A stretch of 64,000 nucleotides of DNA from Variovorax gossypii (GCF_003965815.1 NZ_RXOE01000001.1:248001-312000); one strand, 5' to 3'; shown: positions 7,132 through 16,376, counted from the first letter of the stretch. The notes: generated by a model not told the origin, from the letters alone. Translations and numbers: made by a program.

Positions 7132-10100
7132 GCGGTGGCGGTTTCCTTGACGGTGGGCTGGCCCAGGCTGCGCAGCACGTCGCGCACCATCTGGGCCCGG
7201 TCCTTGGGTTCTTTCAGTTCGCGCTCGATGCGCAGCTTCTCGTTGCCGGCGAGCTTGATGTGCCTGTTCTTCTGGATCAACTGGATGATGGCCATGCCGT
7301 CGACCGGCGGATCCTTCTTGAACGTGATGTTGATGATGCCCGGCGCCGCGTCGACCTTCACCACGCCGTAGGGCCGCGCGAGCACGCGCAGGCGGTGGGT
7401 GTCGATCAGCGTCTGCGCCTGCGGCGGCAGCTTGCCGAAGCGGTCGACGATTTCCTCCAGCAGCGTGTCGATCTGGTCGGGCGTCTTCGCCGTCGCCAGC
7501 TTCTTGTAGAACGACAGCCGCAGGTGCACGTCGCCGCAATAGTCGTCAGGCAGCAGGGCAGGGGCGTGCAGGTTGATCTCGGTCGTGACCGACAGCGGCG
7601 ACAACAGGTCGGGCTCCTGCCCGGCCTTGAGCGCGCGCACCGCCTCGCTCAACATCTCGTTGTAGAGCTGGAAGCCGATCTCCATCATGTTGCCGCTCTG
7701 GTTCTCGCCCAGCACCTCGCCGGTGCCGCGGATCTCCAGGTCGTGCATGGCGAGGTAGAAGCCGGAACCGAGTTCTTCCATCTGCTGGATGGCGTCCAGC
7801 CGCTGGGCTGCCTGCTTGGTCAGGCCCTCGGTGTCGGGCACCATGAGGTAGGCATACGCCTGGTGGTGCGAACGGCCGACGCGGCCGCGCAGCTGGTGCA
7901 GCTGCGCCAGGCCGAACTTGTCGGCGCGGCTCATCACGATGGTGTTGGCGGTCGGCACGTCGATGCCGGTCTCGATGATGGTCGAGCACAGCAGCAGGTT
8001 GTAGCGCTGCGCCACGAAGTCGCGCATCACGCGCTCCAGTTCGCGCTCGGGCATCTGGCCGTGGGCCACGGCGATGCGGGCTTCGGGCAGTATTTCTTCC
8101 AGCTTCTGGCGGCGGTTCTCGATGGTCTCGACCTCGTTGTGCAGGAAGTAGACCTGCCCGCCGCGCTTCAACTCGCGCAGCACGGCCTCGCGGATCACGC
8201 CGGTGCCTTCGTTGCGCACGAAGGTCTTGATGGCCAGGCGCCGCTGCGGCGCGGTGGCGATCACGCTCAGGTCGCGCAGGCCTTCGAGCGCCATGCCCAG
8301 CGTGCGCGGGATCGGTGTGGCGGTGAGGGTGAGCACGTCGACCTCGGCGCGCATGGCCTTCATCGCCTCCTTGTGGCGCACGCCGAAGCGGTGCTCCTCG
8401 TCGATGATGAGCAGGCCCAGGTTCTTGAACTTGACCGACTGCGAGAGCAGCTTGTGCGTGCCGACCACGATGTCGACCTGCCCGTCGGCCAGCCCCTTGG
8501 CGGCGGCCGTCACTTCCTTGGCCGAGCGGAAGCGGCTCATCTCGGCCACCTTCACCGGCCACTTGGCGAAGCGGTCCACCAGCGTCTGGTAGTGCTGCTC
8601 GGCCAGCAGCGTGGTGGGCGCAAGAAACGCCACCTGCTTGCCGCCGGTGACGGCGATGAAGGCCGCGCGTAGCGCCACCTCGGTCTTGCCGAAGCCCACG
8701 TCGCCGCATACGAGGCGGTCCATGGGCTGGGGCGAGATCATGTCCTGCACCACGGCGTGGATCGCGGCCTTCTGGTCGGCCGTTTCCTGGAAGCCGAAGT
8801 CGTTGGCGAACAACTCGTAGTCGGCCGGCGAATAGCGGAAGGCATGGCCCTCGCGGGCCGCCCGGCGGGCGTAGATGTTGAGCAGCTCGGCGGCCGAGTC
8901 GCGCACCTGTTCGGCTGCCTTGCGCTTGGCCTTTTCCCATTGGCCCGAGCCCAGCTTGTGCAGCGGGGCCTCGTCGGCGCTGACGCCGGTGTAGCGGCTG
9001 ACCTGGTGCAGCTGGCTCACGGGCACGTAGAGCGTGGCCTTGTCGGCGTACTCCAGGTGCAGCATTTCCTGCAGCAGCGGCTTGCCGTCGGGGCCGTTGC
9101 CCTGGCCCAGGTCCATGTGAATCAGGCCGCGGTAGCGGCCGATGCCGTGCGCGCTGTGGACTACCGGGTCGCCCACGTTGAGCTCCGAGAGGTCCTTGAT
9201 GAGCGCCTCGACGTCGCTGACCTGCTCCTGCTTCTTGTTGCGCCGGCGCGTGGTGGGCGCGGCGGCGAACAGCTCGGTCTCGGTGACGAAGTCGATGGCC
9301 TGCTCGCGCCACGCGAAGCCCGAGGCCAGCGCGGCGGTGGCGATGCCGATCTTCTCGTCGCCGGAAGTCTCGAACTCGGCCAGCGAGTCGAAGGCGGGCG
9401 GGTTCACGCCGCTGGCGCGCAGGAAGTCGAGCAGGCTCTCGCGGCGGCCGTCGCTCTCGGCGATCAGCAGCACGCGGTGCGGCGTCCTGGCGATGTGCGC
9501 CTTCAGTCCGACCAGCGGATCCTCGGCGCCGCGCACCACGGCAAAGGGGGGCAGCCTGTCGAACTCGGCGTAGGGCGCCTCGGTGGGGACGTCGCCGCCG
9601 CCGCGGATGGCAAGCTGCGCATGGGGCTTGGCGCGCTGGTAGAACTGCTCGGCGTTCAGGAACAACGCTTCGGGCGGCAGGGCGGGGCGCTCGGGGTCGC
9701 CGCGCACCAGCCGGTAGCGCTCGTTCGTGTCCTGCCAGAAATGCTGGAAGGCTGGTTCGAGGTCGCCGTGCAGCACCACGGTGGCGTCGGCGCCCAGGTA
9801 GTCGAACACCGTGGCCGTCTCGTCGAAGAACAGCGGCAGGTAGTACTCGATGCCGGCGGTGGCCACGCCGTTGCCCATGTCCTTGTAGATGCGGCTCTTG
9901 GTCGGGTCGCCCTCGAGCAGCTCGCGCCAGCGGCTGCGGAAGCGCCCGCGCGCCTCGTCGTCCATGGGGAATTCGCGGCCGGGCAGCAGCCGCACCTCGG
10001 GCACGGGGTAGAGGCTGCGCTGGGTGTCGGGGTCGAAGGTGCGGATGGTGTCGATCTCGTCGTCGAACAGGTCGACGCGGAAGGGCACCGGCGAGCCCAT

Positions 10101-10616
10101 GGGGAACAGGTCGATCAGTCCGCCGCGCACCGCGTATTCGCCGGGGCTCACCACCTGCGTCACGTGGGTGTAGCCGGCGAGAGTGAGCTGGGCCTTGAGC
10201 TTCGATTCCTCCAGCTTCTGCTTTGCCTTGAACTGGAAGGTGTAGCCGGCCAGGAAGGACGGCGGCGCCAGCCGGTAGAGCGCGGTGGTGGCGGGCACCA
10301 GCACCACGTCGGCCTCCTTCTGGCTGATGCGCCAGAGGGTGGCCAGGCGCTCGCTGATCAGGTCCTGGTGGGGCGAGAAGCTGTCGTAGGGCAGCGTCTC
10401 CCAGTCGGGGAACAGGGCGCAGCGCAGCTCGGGGGCGAAGAAGGCGATCTCGTCGATCAGGCGCTGGGCGTCGTTGGCGTCGGCTGTGAACATCGCGGTG
10501 GCGCGCCCGGCGGCTTTCTCGCGCATGGCCAGCTGCGCCAGCAGCAGTGCATCGGCCGACAACGGGGGACGCGGCAGCGTGAATCGCTTGCCCGCCGTGA
10601 GGTGGGGGAGGTCCAT
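7128..10616 (-). CDS. mfd: Transcription-repair coupling factor
   Basis: ATP-dependent translocase that removes stalled RNA polymerase and recruits UvrA; 1162 residues, a full-length Mfd. The N-terminal UvrB-like module is present (FPDWETLPYD, then VVSPGEYAVRGGLIDLFP). The RNA-polymerase-interacting domain (VGDPVVHSAHGIGRYRG) precedes the RecG-like motor with Walker A GDVGFGKTE, DEEH box LIIDEEHRFGV and QLRGRVGR. The TRCF C-terminal domain ends the protein. The start is taken at ATG 10616 (MDLPHL); an in-frame GTG at 10643 is possible, and neither has a clear Shine-Dalgarno sequence. It is first in the mfd-serB-ldh unit. Confidence 0.97.
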   Translation of the reverse strand: MDLPHLTAGKRFTLPRPPLSADALLLAQLAMREKAAGRATAMFTADANDAQRLIDEIAFFAPELRCALFPDWETLPYDSFSPHQDLISERLATLWRISQKEADVVLVPATTALYRLAPPSFLAGYTFQFKAKQKLEESKLKAQLTLAGYTHVTQVVSPGEYAVRGGLIDLFPMGSPVPFRVDLFDDEIDTIRTFDPDTQRSLYPVPEVRLLPGREFPMDDEARGRFRSRWRELLEGDPTKSRIYKDMGNGVATAGIEYYLPLFFDETATVFDYLGADATVVLHGDLEPAFQHFWQDTNERYRLVRGDPERPALPPEALFLNAEQFYQRAKPHAQLAIRGGGDVPTEAPYAEFDRLPPFAVVRGAEDPLVGLKAHIARTPHRVLLIAESDGRRESLLDFLRASGVNPPAFDSLAEFETSGDEKIGIATAALASGFAWREQAIDFVTETELFAAAPTTRRRNKKQEQVSDVEALIKDLSELNVGDPVVHSAHGIGRYRGLIHMDLGQGNGPDGKPLLQEMLHLEYADKATLYVPVSQLHQVSRYTGVSADEAPLHKLGSGQWEKAKRKAAEQVRDSAAELLNIYARRAAREGHAFRYSPADYELFANDFGFQETADQKAAIHAVVQDMISPQPMDRLVCGDVGFGKTEVALRAAFIAVTGGKQVAFLAPTTLLAEQHYQTLVDRFAKWPVKVAEMSRFRSAKEVTAAAKGLADGQVDIVVGTHKLLSQSVKFKNLGLLIIDEEHRFGVRHKEAMKAMRAEVDVLTLTATPIPRTLGMALEGLRDLSVIATAPQRRLAIKTFVRNEGTGVIREAVLRELKRGGQVYFLHNEVETIENRRQKLEEILPEARIAVAHGQMPERELERVMRDFVAQRYNLLLCSTIIETGIDVPTANTIVMSRADKFGLAQLHQLRGRVGRSHHQAYAYLMVPDTEGLTKQAAQRLDAIQQMEELGSGFYLAMHDLEIRGTGEVLGENQSGNMMEIGFQLYNEMLSEAVRALKAGQEPDLLSPLSVTTEINLHAPALLPDDYCGDVHLRLSFYKKLATAKTPDQIDTLLEEIVDRFGKLPPQAQTLIDTHRLRVLARPYGVVKVDAAPGIINITFKKDPPVDGMAIIQLIQKNRHIKLAGNEKLRIERELKEPKDRAQMVRDVLRSLGQPTVKETATA

Positions 10617-10639
10617 GGAACGCTTGATGGAAATGCACA

Positions 10640-10667
10640 ACACCCCGCGCCGGCTGGCGAGGGGTGT
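10640..10667. other. Inverted repeat in the mfd/ispD divergent region
   Basis: ACACCCC (10640-10646) and GGGGTGT (10661-10667) form a 7-bp stem enclosing a GC-rich 14-base loop, just upstream of the mfd ATG and about 70 bases before ispD. It could be a hairpin in an mfd leader or an operator. A TAGAAT hexamer at 10684-10689 is a possible -10 element for ispD, though no good -35 is visible. Confidence 0.3.
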
Positions 10668-10734
10668 GCGTAGCGGGCAATTCTAGAATGGCGGCCCTTT
10701 ATCCGCTTGTCGGCCGCAGCCGACCGCAGGGCCC

Positions 10735-11457
10735 ATGTCCTCTTCCCGACTTTTCGTGCTGATCCCGTGCGCCGGCTCCGGCCACCGCGCGGGGCATGCG
10801 CAGTCCACGCAGCCCAAGCAGTACCGGCGTCTGGCCGGCCTGCCGATGGTGGCCCACACCCTGGAGGCCTTCCGCGCACTGGCGGGGCGCTTCGCCGGGC
10901 TGGCGCTGGTGGTGTCGCCGGACGACCGGGACGTGGATGCGGTGCTGCCGCGCTTTCCCTCGGAGAACGAATACCTGCTGCGCGTGGGCGGCGTGACCCG
11001 TGCGGCCACGGTGCGCAACGGCCTGGTGGCGTTGCGGCAGAAGGGCGCCGGCGCGCACGACTGGGTGCTGGTGCACGACGCGGCGCGCTGCCTCGTCACC
11101 TCCAGCCAGATCGAGGCGCTGATCGCCGCCTGCGAGCACGACGCCGTCGGCGGCCTGCTGGCGCAGCGGCTGGCGGACACGTTGAAGTCGTCCACCGCCG
11201 AGAGCCGCGTGGCCCAGACCCTGTCGCGCGCCGACAAGTGGCTGGCCCAGACGCCGCAGATGTTCCGCATCGGCATGCTGCTCGACGCGCTGGAGCGCAC
11301 CGGAGACGCCGTGACCGACGAGGCCAGCGCGATCGAGGCCGTCGGCCTGTCGCCGTTGCTGGTGCCGGGCAGCGCGCAGAACTTCAAGGTGACCTTTCCC
11401 GAAGACTTCGCGCTGGCCGAAGCGGTGCTGCTGGGCCGCAGGAAGGGGCTGGCATGA
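10735..11457 (+). CDS. ispD: 2-C-methyl-D-erythritol 4-phosphate cytidylyltransferase
   Basis: Third step of the MEP isoprenoid pathway: CTP plus MEP gives CDP-ME. The nucleotide-binding loop near residue 11 reads [10 protein letters not shown] where PAAG is usual, followed by PKQYRRLAG with its conserved lysine. [11 protein letters not shown] near 120 binds cytidine/metal, TPQMFR is present, and TDEASAIE near 199 holds the conserved Asp. Length is 240, normal for the family. It overlaps ispF by four bases (ATGA), the classic bacterial ispDF pair; dxr of the same pathway is at 35517. Confidence 0.96.
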   Translation: MSSSRLFVLIPCAGSGHRAGHAQSTQPKQYRRLAGLPMVAHTLEAFRALAGRFAGLALVVSPDDRDVDAVLPRFPSENEYLLRVGGVTRAATVRNGLVALRQKGAGAHDWVLVHDAARCLVTSSQIEALIAACEHDAVGGLLAQRLADTLKSSTAESRVAQTLSRADKWLAQTPQMFRIGMLLDALERTGDAVTDEASAIEAVGLSPLLVPGSAQNFKVTFPEDFALAEAVLLGRRKGLA

Positions 11458-11942
11458 CAGGCGCATTCAACATCCGCATCGGCGAGGGCTGGGACGTCCA
11501 CCAGCTGGTGGCGGGGCGCAAGCTGATCCTGGGCGGCGTCGAGGTGCCGCACACCACCGGCCTGCTGGGGCATTCGGATGCCGACGTGCTGCTGCACGCC
11601 ATCACCGACGCGCTGCTGGGCGGCGCGGGGCTCGGCGACATCGGCCGGCACTTTCCGGACACCGATCCGCAGTTTCGCGGCGCCGATTCGGCGGTGCTGC
11701 TGGCCGAGGCGGCGCGCAGGGTGCGCGCGGCCGGCTGGGAGATCGGCAACGTCGACAGCACCGTGATCGCGCAGGCGCCCAAGCTCGCGCCGCACATCCC
11801 GCTGATGTGCCAGCGCATCGCCGACACGCTGGGCGTGACGCTGGAGCAGGTGAACGTGAAGGCCAAGACGGCCGAGAAGCTGGGCCCGGTGGGCGAGGGC
11901 CGCGCGATGGAGGCCCGCGCGGCCGTTCTGCTCCACAGATAA
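11454..11942 (+). CDS. ispF: 2-C-methyl-D-erythritol 2,4-cyclodiphosphate synthase
   Basis: MEP pathway enzyme cyclising CDP-ME 2-phosphate to MEcPP; a homotrimer with an active-site zinc. The metal ligands lie in GWDVHQLV (DxH) and in [26 protein letters not shown] follows, and [16 protein letters not shown] near the C-terminus is the family signature. The length of 162 residues is typical. The start overlaps the ispD stop, so the pair is presumably one transcript ending opposite the convergent histidine-kinase gene (18 bases between stops). Confidence 0.97.
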   Translation: MTGAFNIRIGEGWDVHQLVAGRKLILGGVEVPHTTGLLGHSDADVLLHAITDALLGGAGLGDIGRHFPDTDPQFRGADSAVLLAEAARRVRAAGWEIGNVDSTVIAQAPKLAPHIPLMCQRIADTLGVTLEQVNVKAKTAEKLGPVGEGRAMEARAAVLLHR

Positions 11943-11960
11943 GAAAGACGCTGCCGGCGC

Positions 11961-13385
11961 TCAGGCCGGCTTCTTGGCGCCGCTGCCCTGCGGTTCGCCG
12001 GGCTTGATGCCGGGCGGCATCGCGCGCGGCATGCGGATGTGCGCCGCCAGGCCGCGGCCCGGCGTGCTCGTCAGCGCGAAGGTGCCGCCCATGCGCTCGA
12101 TGTTCTTCGCCACGATCGACAGCCCCAACCCCGCGCCGGCGGCCGAGGTGCGGGCCGCGTCGCCGCGGAAGAAGGGCTTGGTCAGCTGCGCGAGCAGGGC
12201 GGGCTCGACGCCGGCGCCGTGGTCGCGCACCTTGATGAGCACCGCGTCGTTGTTGGCCTGCGCCTGGATCGTCACGTCTGCAACGCCGGTGGAGGGCGTC
12301 TTGCCGTAGCGCCGCGCGTTCTCGACCAGGTTGGAGATGACGCGCGTGAGCTCGACCTCGTCGCCCATCACGCGCAGGTCGGGCGGCACCTCGACCTTGA
12401 TGTTCATCTCCTCGTAGTCCTGCACGGCATAGGTGCAGGCATCGACCACGTCGCGCAGCAGCACCGGCTTGGGGTCGACGTGGTCGGGCCGGGCGTAGTC
12501 GAGGAACTTGTCGATGATCGCGTCGAGCTGGGCGATGTCGGCGGCCATGTGGTCGCGCGCGTCCTCGTCGGCCACGCTCATCTCGGTTTCCAGCCGCAGC
12601 CGGGCCAGCGGCGTTCGCAGGTCGTGCGAGATGCCGGCCAGCATGATGGCGCGGTCCTGCTCGATCTTGGCGAGCTGGTCTGCCATGCGGTTGAAGCCGA
12701 TGTTGACTGCGCGGATCTCGTTGGTGCGGGCGCGCTCGTCGAGCCGGTGCGCCTCGTACTCGCCCTCGCGCACCTGCATGGTCGCGCGCGACAGCTGCTT
12801 GAGAGGCAGGTTGATGAGCCGCGTGATCAGCGCCGCGCCGGCCAGCGACAGAGCCATGGCGGTGCTGAGCCACACCAGCCAGGTGCGTCCGCCCACGCGG
12901 CTGAAGCGCGTGGGGTCGAGCAGCAGCCAGTAGGTGTCGCTCTCGATGGTGAAGCCGATCCACAGGCCGGCCTCGTCGTTCACGCGGCTTGCAACCGTGG
13001 TGCCTTCGCCGAGCTGGTCGATCAGCTCCTCGGTCACGCGCAGGTCGAGCGCGCCGCTGGTGTAGGGCTGGAAGCGGTCGTTGGGCTCGCGCGGCAGGAT
13101 GCGCACGCCCTCCTGGTCGGCCAGCGTCTTGATCAGCGACACCCGGGTGATGGCGTCGGAATACACTAGCGCCGCGCGCGTGAGGTTCACGAGCGAGGCG
13201 ATCTGGTGCGCCGTCTGGATGGCGCGCGGCTCGTATTCGAGCGAGCGGAAAGTCTGCAGCCAGGCGACCGTACAGCCGATCAGCAGCAGTGCGAGCAGAA
13301 AGAAGGTGCGCCAGAAAAGGCTGAAGCCCAGCTTGAGGCCGGGGCGGCGGTCACGTTGCGCGCTCGCTTCGAGCGGGCTCGGCAT
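11961..13385 (-). CDS. Sensor histidine kinase, EnvZ/RisS type
   Basis: Membrane sensor kinase partner of the adjacent OmpR-type regulator. TM1 (LFWRTFFLLALLLIGCTVAW) comes near residues 23-45, a periplasmic segment of about 110 residues follows, then TM2 (WLVWLSTAMALSLAGAALI) and a HAMP linker. The catalytic core has the H-box GISHDLRTPLARLRLE, N-box VISNLVENARRYG and G-boxes VRDHGAGV and GAGLGLSIVAKN. The start is uncertain: ATG 13385 gives 474 residues, while an in-frame GTG at 13445 adds 20 and would sit 14 bases after the regulator stop. The C-terminal tail is Pro/Gly/Lys-rich. Confidence 0.93.
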   Translation of the reverse strand: MPSPLEASAQRDRRPGLKLGFSLFWRTFFLLALLLIGCTVAWLQTFRSLEYEPRAIQTAHQIASLVNLTRAALVYSDAITRVSLIKTLADQEGVRILPREPNDRFQPYTSGALDLRVTEELIDQLGEGTTVASRVNDEAGLWIGFTIESDTYWLLLDPTRFSRVGGRTWLVWLSTAMALSLAGAALITRLINLPLKQLSRATMQVREGEYEAHRLDERARTNEIRAVNIGFNRMADQLAKIEQDRAIMLAGISHDLRTPLARLRLETEMSVADEDARDHMAADIAQLDAIIDKFLDYARPDHVDPKPVLLRDVVDACTYAVQDYEEMNIKVEVPPDLRVMGDEVELTRVISNLVENARRYGKTPSTGVADVTIQAQANNDAVLIKVRDHGAGVEPALLAQLTKPFFRGDAARTSAAGAGLGLSIVAKNIERMGGTFALTSTPGRGLAAHIRMPRAMPPGIKPGEPQGSGAKKPA

Positions 13386-13459
13386 CGTGACCTGCGCACC
13401 GTCCTCCTGGGCAGCGCCTGGTCCGGTGGTTTGGCCGACGGCCACCTGTCAACGTGGTA

Positions 13460-14191
13460 TCAGGCCGTGCCGTCCGGCACGAACACGTAGCCCACGCCCC
13501 AGACGGTCTGGATGTAGCGGGGCGCAGCGGCATCGGATTCGACGAGCTTGCGCAGGCGCGAGATCTGCACGTCCAGGCTGCGGTCGAAGGGCTCGAACTC
13601 GCGGCCGCGCGCCAGCTGGGCGAGCTTTTCGCGCGACAGCGGCTGGCGCGGATGGCGCACCAGCGCCTTCAGCATGGCGAACTCGCCGGTGGTCAGCGAG
13701 AGTTCTTCGCCGTCCTTCTTCAGGGTGCGGGAGCCGAGGTCGAAGGCGAACGGGCCGAAGGTGACGGTCTCGTTCTCGGTGGAGGGAGCACCCGGCGCCT
13801 CGAGCGGCGGGCGGCGGCGCAGCACCGCGTGGACGCGGGCCAGCAGTTCGCGCGGGTTGAAGGGCTTGCCGAGGTAGTCGTCGGCGCCGACCTCGAGGCC
13901 GACGATGCGGTCAACGTCCTCGCCCTTGGCGGTGAGCATGATGATCGGCGTGCGGTCGTTGGCGGCACGCAGGCGGCGGCAGACGGAGAGGCCGTCCTCG
14001 CCGGGCATCATCAGGTCGAGCACGATCAGGTCGACCGTGTCGCGCAACAGGATGCGGTTGAGCGCCTTGCCGTCCTCGGCCACGATCACTTCGAAGCCTT
14101 CCTGCGTCAGGTAGCGGCGCAGCAGGTCGCGGATGCGGGCGTCGTCGTCGACGATCACGATCTTGTCGGTGCGAGCGGGAACTTGAGTCAT
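13460..14191 (-). CDS. ompR: OmpR family response regulator
   Basis: Two-component regulator of 243 residues. The receiver has the acidic pair in VDDDARIRDLL, phospho-acceptor Asp in VLDLMMPGEDG, TAKGE and KPFNPRELLARV. The C-terminal winged helix shows LTTGEFAMLKALVRHPRQPLSREKL, RSLDVQISRLRKL and a terminal VWGVGYVFVPD. It is OmpR-like in whole-length similarity rather than PhoB-like. The kinase gene follows on the same strand. Two GTTACA-containing elements in its upstream region (14207-14284) suggest autoregulation. Confidence 0.93.
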   Translation of the reverse strand: MTQVPARTDKIVIVDDDARIRDLLRRYLTQEGFEVIVAEDGKALNRILLRDTVDLIVLDLMMPGEDGLSVCRRLRAANDRTPIIMLTAKGEDVDRIVGLEVGADDYLGKPFNPRELLARVHAVLRRRPPLEAPGAPSTENETVTFGPFAFDLGSRTLKKDGEELSLTTGEFAMLKALVRHPRQPLSREKLAQLARGREFEPFDRSLDVQISRLRKLVESDAAAPRYIQTVWGVGYVFVPDGTA

Positions 14192-14206
14192 TTCTACAAC
14201 GTTGAA

Positions 14207-14284
14207 TTTGTAACAGGGCCGATTCTGAAGGCGTTGAGGGTTCGTTGAGCCGGATTTACTTATGGTTTGACACTAAGTTACAAA
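14207..14284. promoter_or_regulatory. Candidate OmpR-type operators in divergent promoter region
   Basis: TTTGTAAC at 14207-14214 and its exact reverse complement GTTACAAA at 14277-14284 face each other across about 60 bases. The second lies in TTTGACACTAAGTTACAAAA (14267-14286), which reads as two 10-base repeats sharing an ACA core, like the tandem OmpR sites of enterics that contain GTTACA. The position just upstream of the OmpR-type gene, shared with the divergent exported-protein gene, fits autoregulation. Binding is inferred. Confidence 0.4.
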
Positions 14285-14363
14285 ACTTGCGGACGTTCGC
14301 GGTCTGGTCATCCGACGTTAGCGAGGTGATGGCAAAGTCGCGCTTCCTGCCGACTTCCAATCA

Positions 14364-14723
14364 ATGAGACGTCCTACATTCGCGCTGCCGTTCTTCCTCG
14401 TATTCGCCTGCGGTCCTTCGCTGGCGGTGTCTGGCGATCTGTTCAGGGTGGGCGAGGTCCGGCGCAATGAAGTCAGGGACGCCGTTGCCGCCCACAGGGC
14501 CGCGCAACGCGAGGAAGTCCGCCGCGGAGAGGCCATTGCCGGACGGCGCCTCACTCCCGCCGAGCTGTTCGAGCTGCGTCAGCAGGTTCGCGGCCAATGG
14601 ACCCCGCCCGCCGCGGGTGCTTTGCTCAATTCGGCAGAATCGCAGCCGGCCGAGCGGATCGTGCCGGTGCCACCGGCCGCGGCCCGCCAGCTGCCTGTCG
14701 CGCCGCGCAGCGAACGCCGCTGA
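14364..14723 (+). CDS. Small exported protein of unknown function (119 aa)
   Basis: Not recognised. It has an N-terminal signal sequence (MRRPTFALPFFLVFACGPSLAVSG) with probable cleavage near residue 22; the Cys at 16 is not in a convincing lipobox. The mature part is highly charged and helical (RRNEVRDAVAAHRAAQREEVRRGE), then a TPAELFELRQQVRGQW stretch and a Pro-rich tail. It faces the OmpR-type regulator across about 170 bases holding candidate operators and precedes the SIMPL-domain gene by 76 bases. It may belong to the envelope response of that regulator, but this rests on position only. Confidence 0.65.
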   Translation: MRRPTFALPFFLVFACGPSLAVSGDLFRVGEVRRNEVRDAVAAHRAAQREEVRRGEAIAGRRLTPAELFELRQQVRGQWTPPAAGALLNSAESQPAERIVPVPPAAARQLPVAPRSERR

Positions 14724-14799
14724 GACAGCGCGCGAAGCGCCGGCCTGCCTTCTCGGGGCAGGCCTGTCTGTCTTTCATATCAATCGGGAGAACCTTGCC

Positions 14800-15510
14800 A
14801 TGAAGAAGAAAATCAAACTGTTCGCGGCCTGTGCCGCCCTGGCCACGGCCGGCACTGCCCTGGCCCAGAACGTCGTCACGCCGGCTCCCCAGAACGTGCT
14901 GCAGCTCACCGCATCGGGTGCGGTCGAAGTCCAGCAGGACATGCTGAGCATGACGCTCGTGACCACCCGCGACGCGACCGACGCTGCCACCGTGCAGACG
15001 CAGCTGAAGGCCGCGCTCGACGCCGCGCTGGCCGAAGCGAAGAAGAATGCCCAGGCGGGCCAGCTCGACGTGCGCACCGGCAACTTCAGCCTGTCGCCGC
15101 GCTACACCAAGGACGGCAAGATCAACGGCTGGCAGGGCTCGACCGAGCTGGTGCTCGAAGGCCGCGACTTCCCGCGAATCACCCAGACGGCAGGGCGCAT
15201 CACCACGCTCAGCGTGGGCAACGTCGGCTTCGGCCTGAGCCGCGAACAGCGTGCCAAGACCGAGACCGAGGCGCAGACCATCGCCATCCAGAACTTCAAG
15301 CAGAAGGCCGACGAGCTTGCCAAGGGCTTCGGCTTCAGCGGCTACACGCTGCGCGAGGTGTCGGTGAACGCGAGCGACAACGGCCCGATCCGCCCGCGCA
15401 TGATGGCGGTGCAGGCCAAGTCGTTCTCGTCGGCCGATTCGGCCGTGCCGGTCGAGGCCGGCAAGACCAGCGTGACGGTGAGCGTGTCGGGCTCGGTGCA
15501 GCTCAAATAA
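14800..15510 (+). CDS. Periplasmic SIMPL-domain protein (BP26/YggE-like)
   Basis: Exported protein of 236 residues with a SIMPL (DUF541) domain, like Brucella BP26 and E. coli YggE. The signal peptide is clear (MKKKIKLFAACAALATAGTALA, cut before QN). The domain opens with LQLTASGAVEVQQDMLSMTL and contains YTKDGKINGWQGSTELVLEG and a central helix of DELAKGFGFSGYTLREV type. The family is linked to oxidative/envelope stress and forms channel-like oligomers in BP26; the exact role here is unknown. GGGAG is placed about 9 bases before the ATG at 14800. Confidence 0.85.
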   Translation: MKKKIKLFAACAALATAGTALAQNVVTPAPQNVLQLTASGAVEVQQDMLSMTLVTTRDATDAATVQTQLKAALDAALAEAKKNAQAGQLDVRTGNFSLSPRYTKDGKINGWQGSTELVLEGRDFPRITQTAGRITTLSVGNVGFGLSREQRAKTETEAQTIAIQNFKQKADELAKGFGFSGYTLREVSVNASDNGPIRPRMMAVQAKSFSSADSAVPVEAGKTSVTVSVSGSVQLK

Positions 15511-15537
15511 GGGAAACGCGTACCGCGGGGCTACCCA

Positions 15538-16308
15538 TTACTGGGCAGTCCAGCCGCCGTCCATGGCCCAGGCAACGCCCCGGACCTGGTCGGCAGCCGG
15601 CGAGCACAGGAAGACGGCCAGGCCGCCCAGTTGCTCGACGGTGGTGAACTGCAGCGAAGGCTGCTTTTCGCCCAGCAGGTCGTTCTGTGCCTGCGCGGCC
15701 GTGATGCCTTCCCGCGCCGCGCGGTCGTCGATCTGCTTCTGCACCAGTGCGGTCAGCACCCAGCCGGGGCAGATGGCATTGACGGTGACGCCGGTGGTCG
15801 CGGTTTCGAGCGCCACGGCCTTGGTCAGGCCCACGACGCCATGCTTGGCCGCCACGTAGGCCGACTTCTGCGCCGAAGCCACGAGGCCGTGCGCCGATGC
15901 GATGTTGATGACCCGGCCCCAGTTCGCCTCGCGCATCGCGGGGATCGCCAGGCGCGTAGTGTGGAAGGCGCTGCTGAGGTTGATCGCGATGATGGCGTCC
16001 CAACGTTCGGTGGGGAAATCTTCCACCTTGGCCACGTGCTGGATGCCGGCGTTGTTCACGAGGATGTCGACGCGGCCGAACTTCGACGCGGCGAACTTCA
16101 TCATGTCCTCGATCTGTTCCGGCTTGCTCATGTCGGCGCCGTGGTATTCGGCGCGAACGCCGAGTGCTTCGACCTCGGCCCTGGGGGCCGAGGCATCGCC
16201 GAAGCCGTTGAGCACGATGTTTGCACCCTGTTGGGCGAGGGACTTGGCGACAGCGAGGCCGATGCCACTGGTGGACCCCGTGACAAGCGCGGTTTTGCCT
16301 TTGAGCAT
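15538..16308 (-). CDS. bdhA: 3-Hydroxybutyrate dehydrogenase
   Basis: Classical short-chain dehydrogenase of 256 residues interconverting (R)-3-hydroxybutyrate and acetoacetate, used in polyhydroxybutyrate degradation. It has TGSTSGIG (residues 10-17), NNAGIQHV near 90, catalytic Ser in INIASAHGLVAS and YVAAKHG. Family-specific features are VNAICPGWVLTALVQKQI and the long C-terminal helix containing EKQPSLQFTTVEQLG. The ATG at 16308 is preceded by GGAG at suitable distance; an in-frame TTG lies 9 bases upstream. phaR, about 4 kb away, supports a PHB-storing organism. Confidence 0.92.
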   Translation of the reverse strand: MLKGKTALVTGSTSGIGLAVAKSLAQQGANIVLNGFGDASAPRAEVEALGVRAEYHGADMSKPEQIEDMMKFAASKFGRVDILVNNAGIQHVAKVEDFPTERWDAIIAINLSSAFHTTRLAIPAMREANWGRVINIASAHGLVASAQKSAYVAAKHGVVGLTKAVALETATTGVTVNAICPGWVLTALVQKQIDDRAAREGITAAQAQNDLLGEKQPSLQFTTVEQLGGLAVFLCSPAADQVRGVAWAMDGGWTAQ

Positions 16309-16376
16309 GAAGATCAATCTCCGGATGAATTAGGATGCGACGAGACAATTATCAGCACCAGAACAAGATTGTTTCC

